DNA from: Gammaproteobacteria bacterium
GTDB taxonomy: Bacteria; Pseudomonadota; Gammaproteobacteria; Pseudomonadales; UBA7434
Length of the DNA: 5,258 bases
Direction: 5' to 3'
NCBI GenBank assembly: GCA_024280785.1
Contig: JAJRPK010000192.1
Location: 1 to 5,258, forward strand
Shown here: positions 5,150-5,258 of the stretch, one piece after another
How the letters are laid out: every line of letters begins with the position of its first letter
Numbering within the stretch: the first letter of the stretch is position 1
Notes under the pieces: generated by a model
Databases searched by the model: none
What the model saw: only the letters and a program-made list of their open reading frames with translations
What the model was told of the DNA's origin: nothing
Made by a program: the position numbers and the translations under genes

Positions 5150-5258
5150 CTGCACCCTATAACCGAATGGCACTTACTTAAGGGGCAGTGTTTTAGCTTC
5201 GATCCGCGTAAGACCGGTGTTTATCCCCAGAAAAAACGCGGTAAATACGTCCATGTAA
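5150..5258 (+). other. Open frame at the right edge with no canonical start
   Basis: After TAG at 5147-5149 one plus-strand frame stays open to the window end for 36 codons, reading EWHLLKGQCFSFDPRK from 5165, followed by a Lys/Arg/Tyr-rich stretch. Its codons look protein-like, but there is no ATG, GTG or TTG, so it would need CTG at 5150 or be a decayed or frameshifted gene. A competing minus-strand frame (5257 down to a TAA near 5178) is also open and could be the 3' end of a convergent gene. I recognise neither. No clear terminator follows the SH3 gene at 5101. Confidence 0.2.

Overview
The window looks like chromosomal DNA of a gammaproteobacterium of moderate GC. The gene set and order (scpA, yciO and an RNase AM-type PHP gene on one strand; ispZ/yciB, yciI and an SH3/YgiM-type gene on the other) match what I recall of Pseudomonas/Cellvibrio-like chromosomes. 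Several of these genes also lie near the trp operon in Escherichia coli. A marine Cellvibrionales-like host is my best guess, but this is inference from synteny and protein style, not from a marker gene.

Minus strand, right to left: a PHP-domain phosphoesterase (2707-1838), a YciO/Sua5-family protein (1758-1135) and the first 289 codons of scpA (869 to the left edge). In relatives scpA is followed by scpB and rluB, so the left edge probably cuts an operon linking RNA maturation or modification with chromosome condensation. A candidate sigma70 promoter for the PHP gene lies at 2850-2878. A second candidate, with a perfect TATAAT, lies ahead of scpA at 971-1001.

Plus strand, left to right: IspZ/YciB, a polytopic inner-membrane protein (3227-3814); YciI, a small cytoplasmic protein (4029-4328); and an exported SH3-domain, coiled-coil, membrane-anchored protein (4325-5101). 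The last two overlap by ATGA and are probably translationally coupled. The final 157 bases hold no convincing gene, only an open frame without a normal start codon running off the right edge.

The most unusual feature is not a gene. Short degenerate tandem repeats with the same 12-bp period occur at five separate places: between yciO and scpA (six units), upstream of the PHP gene (about eight units), twice between ispZ and yciI (two and three units), and inside the SH3-protein gene, where three units encode a tetrapeptide repeat in the signal-peptide n-region. Unit sequences differ between sites, but the period is constant. Three of the arrays touch predicted expression signals: a leader with a possible upstream ORF, a 10-bp hairpin, and a possible -35 box. 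No mobile element, CRISPR array, tRNA or rRNA was seen.
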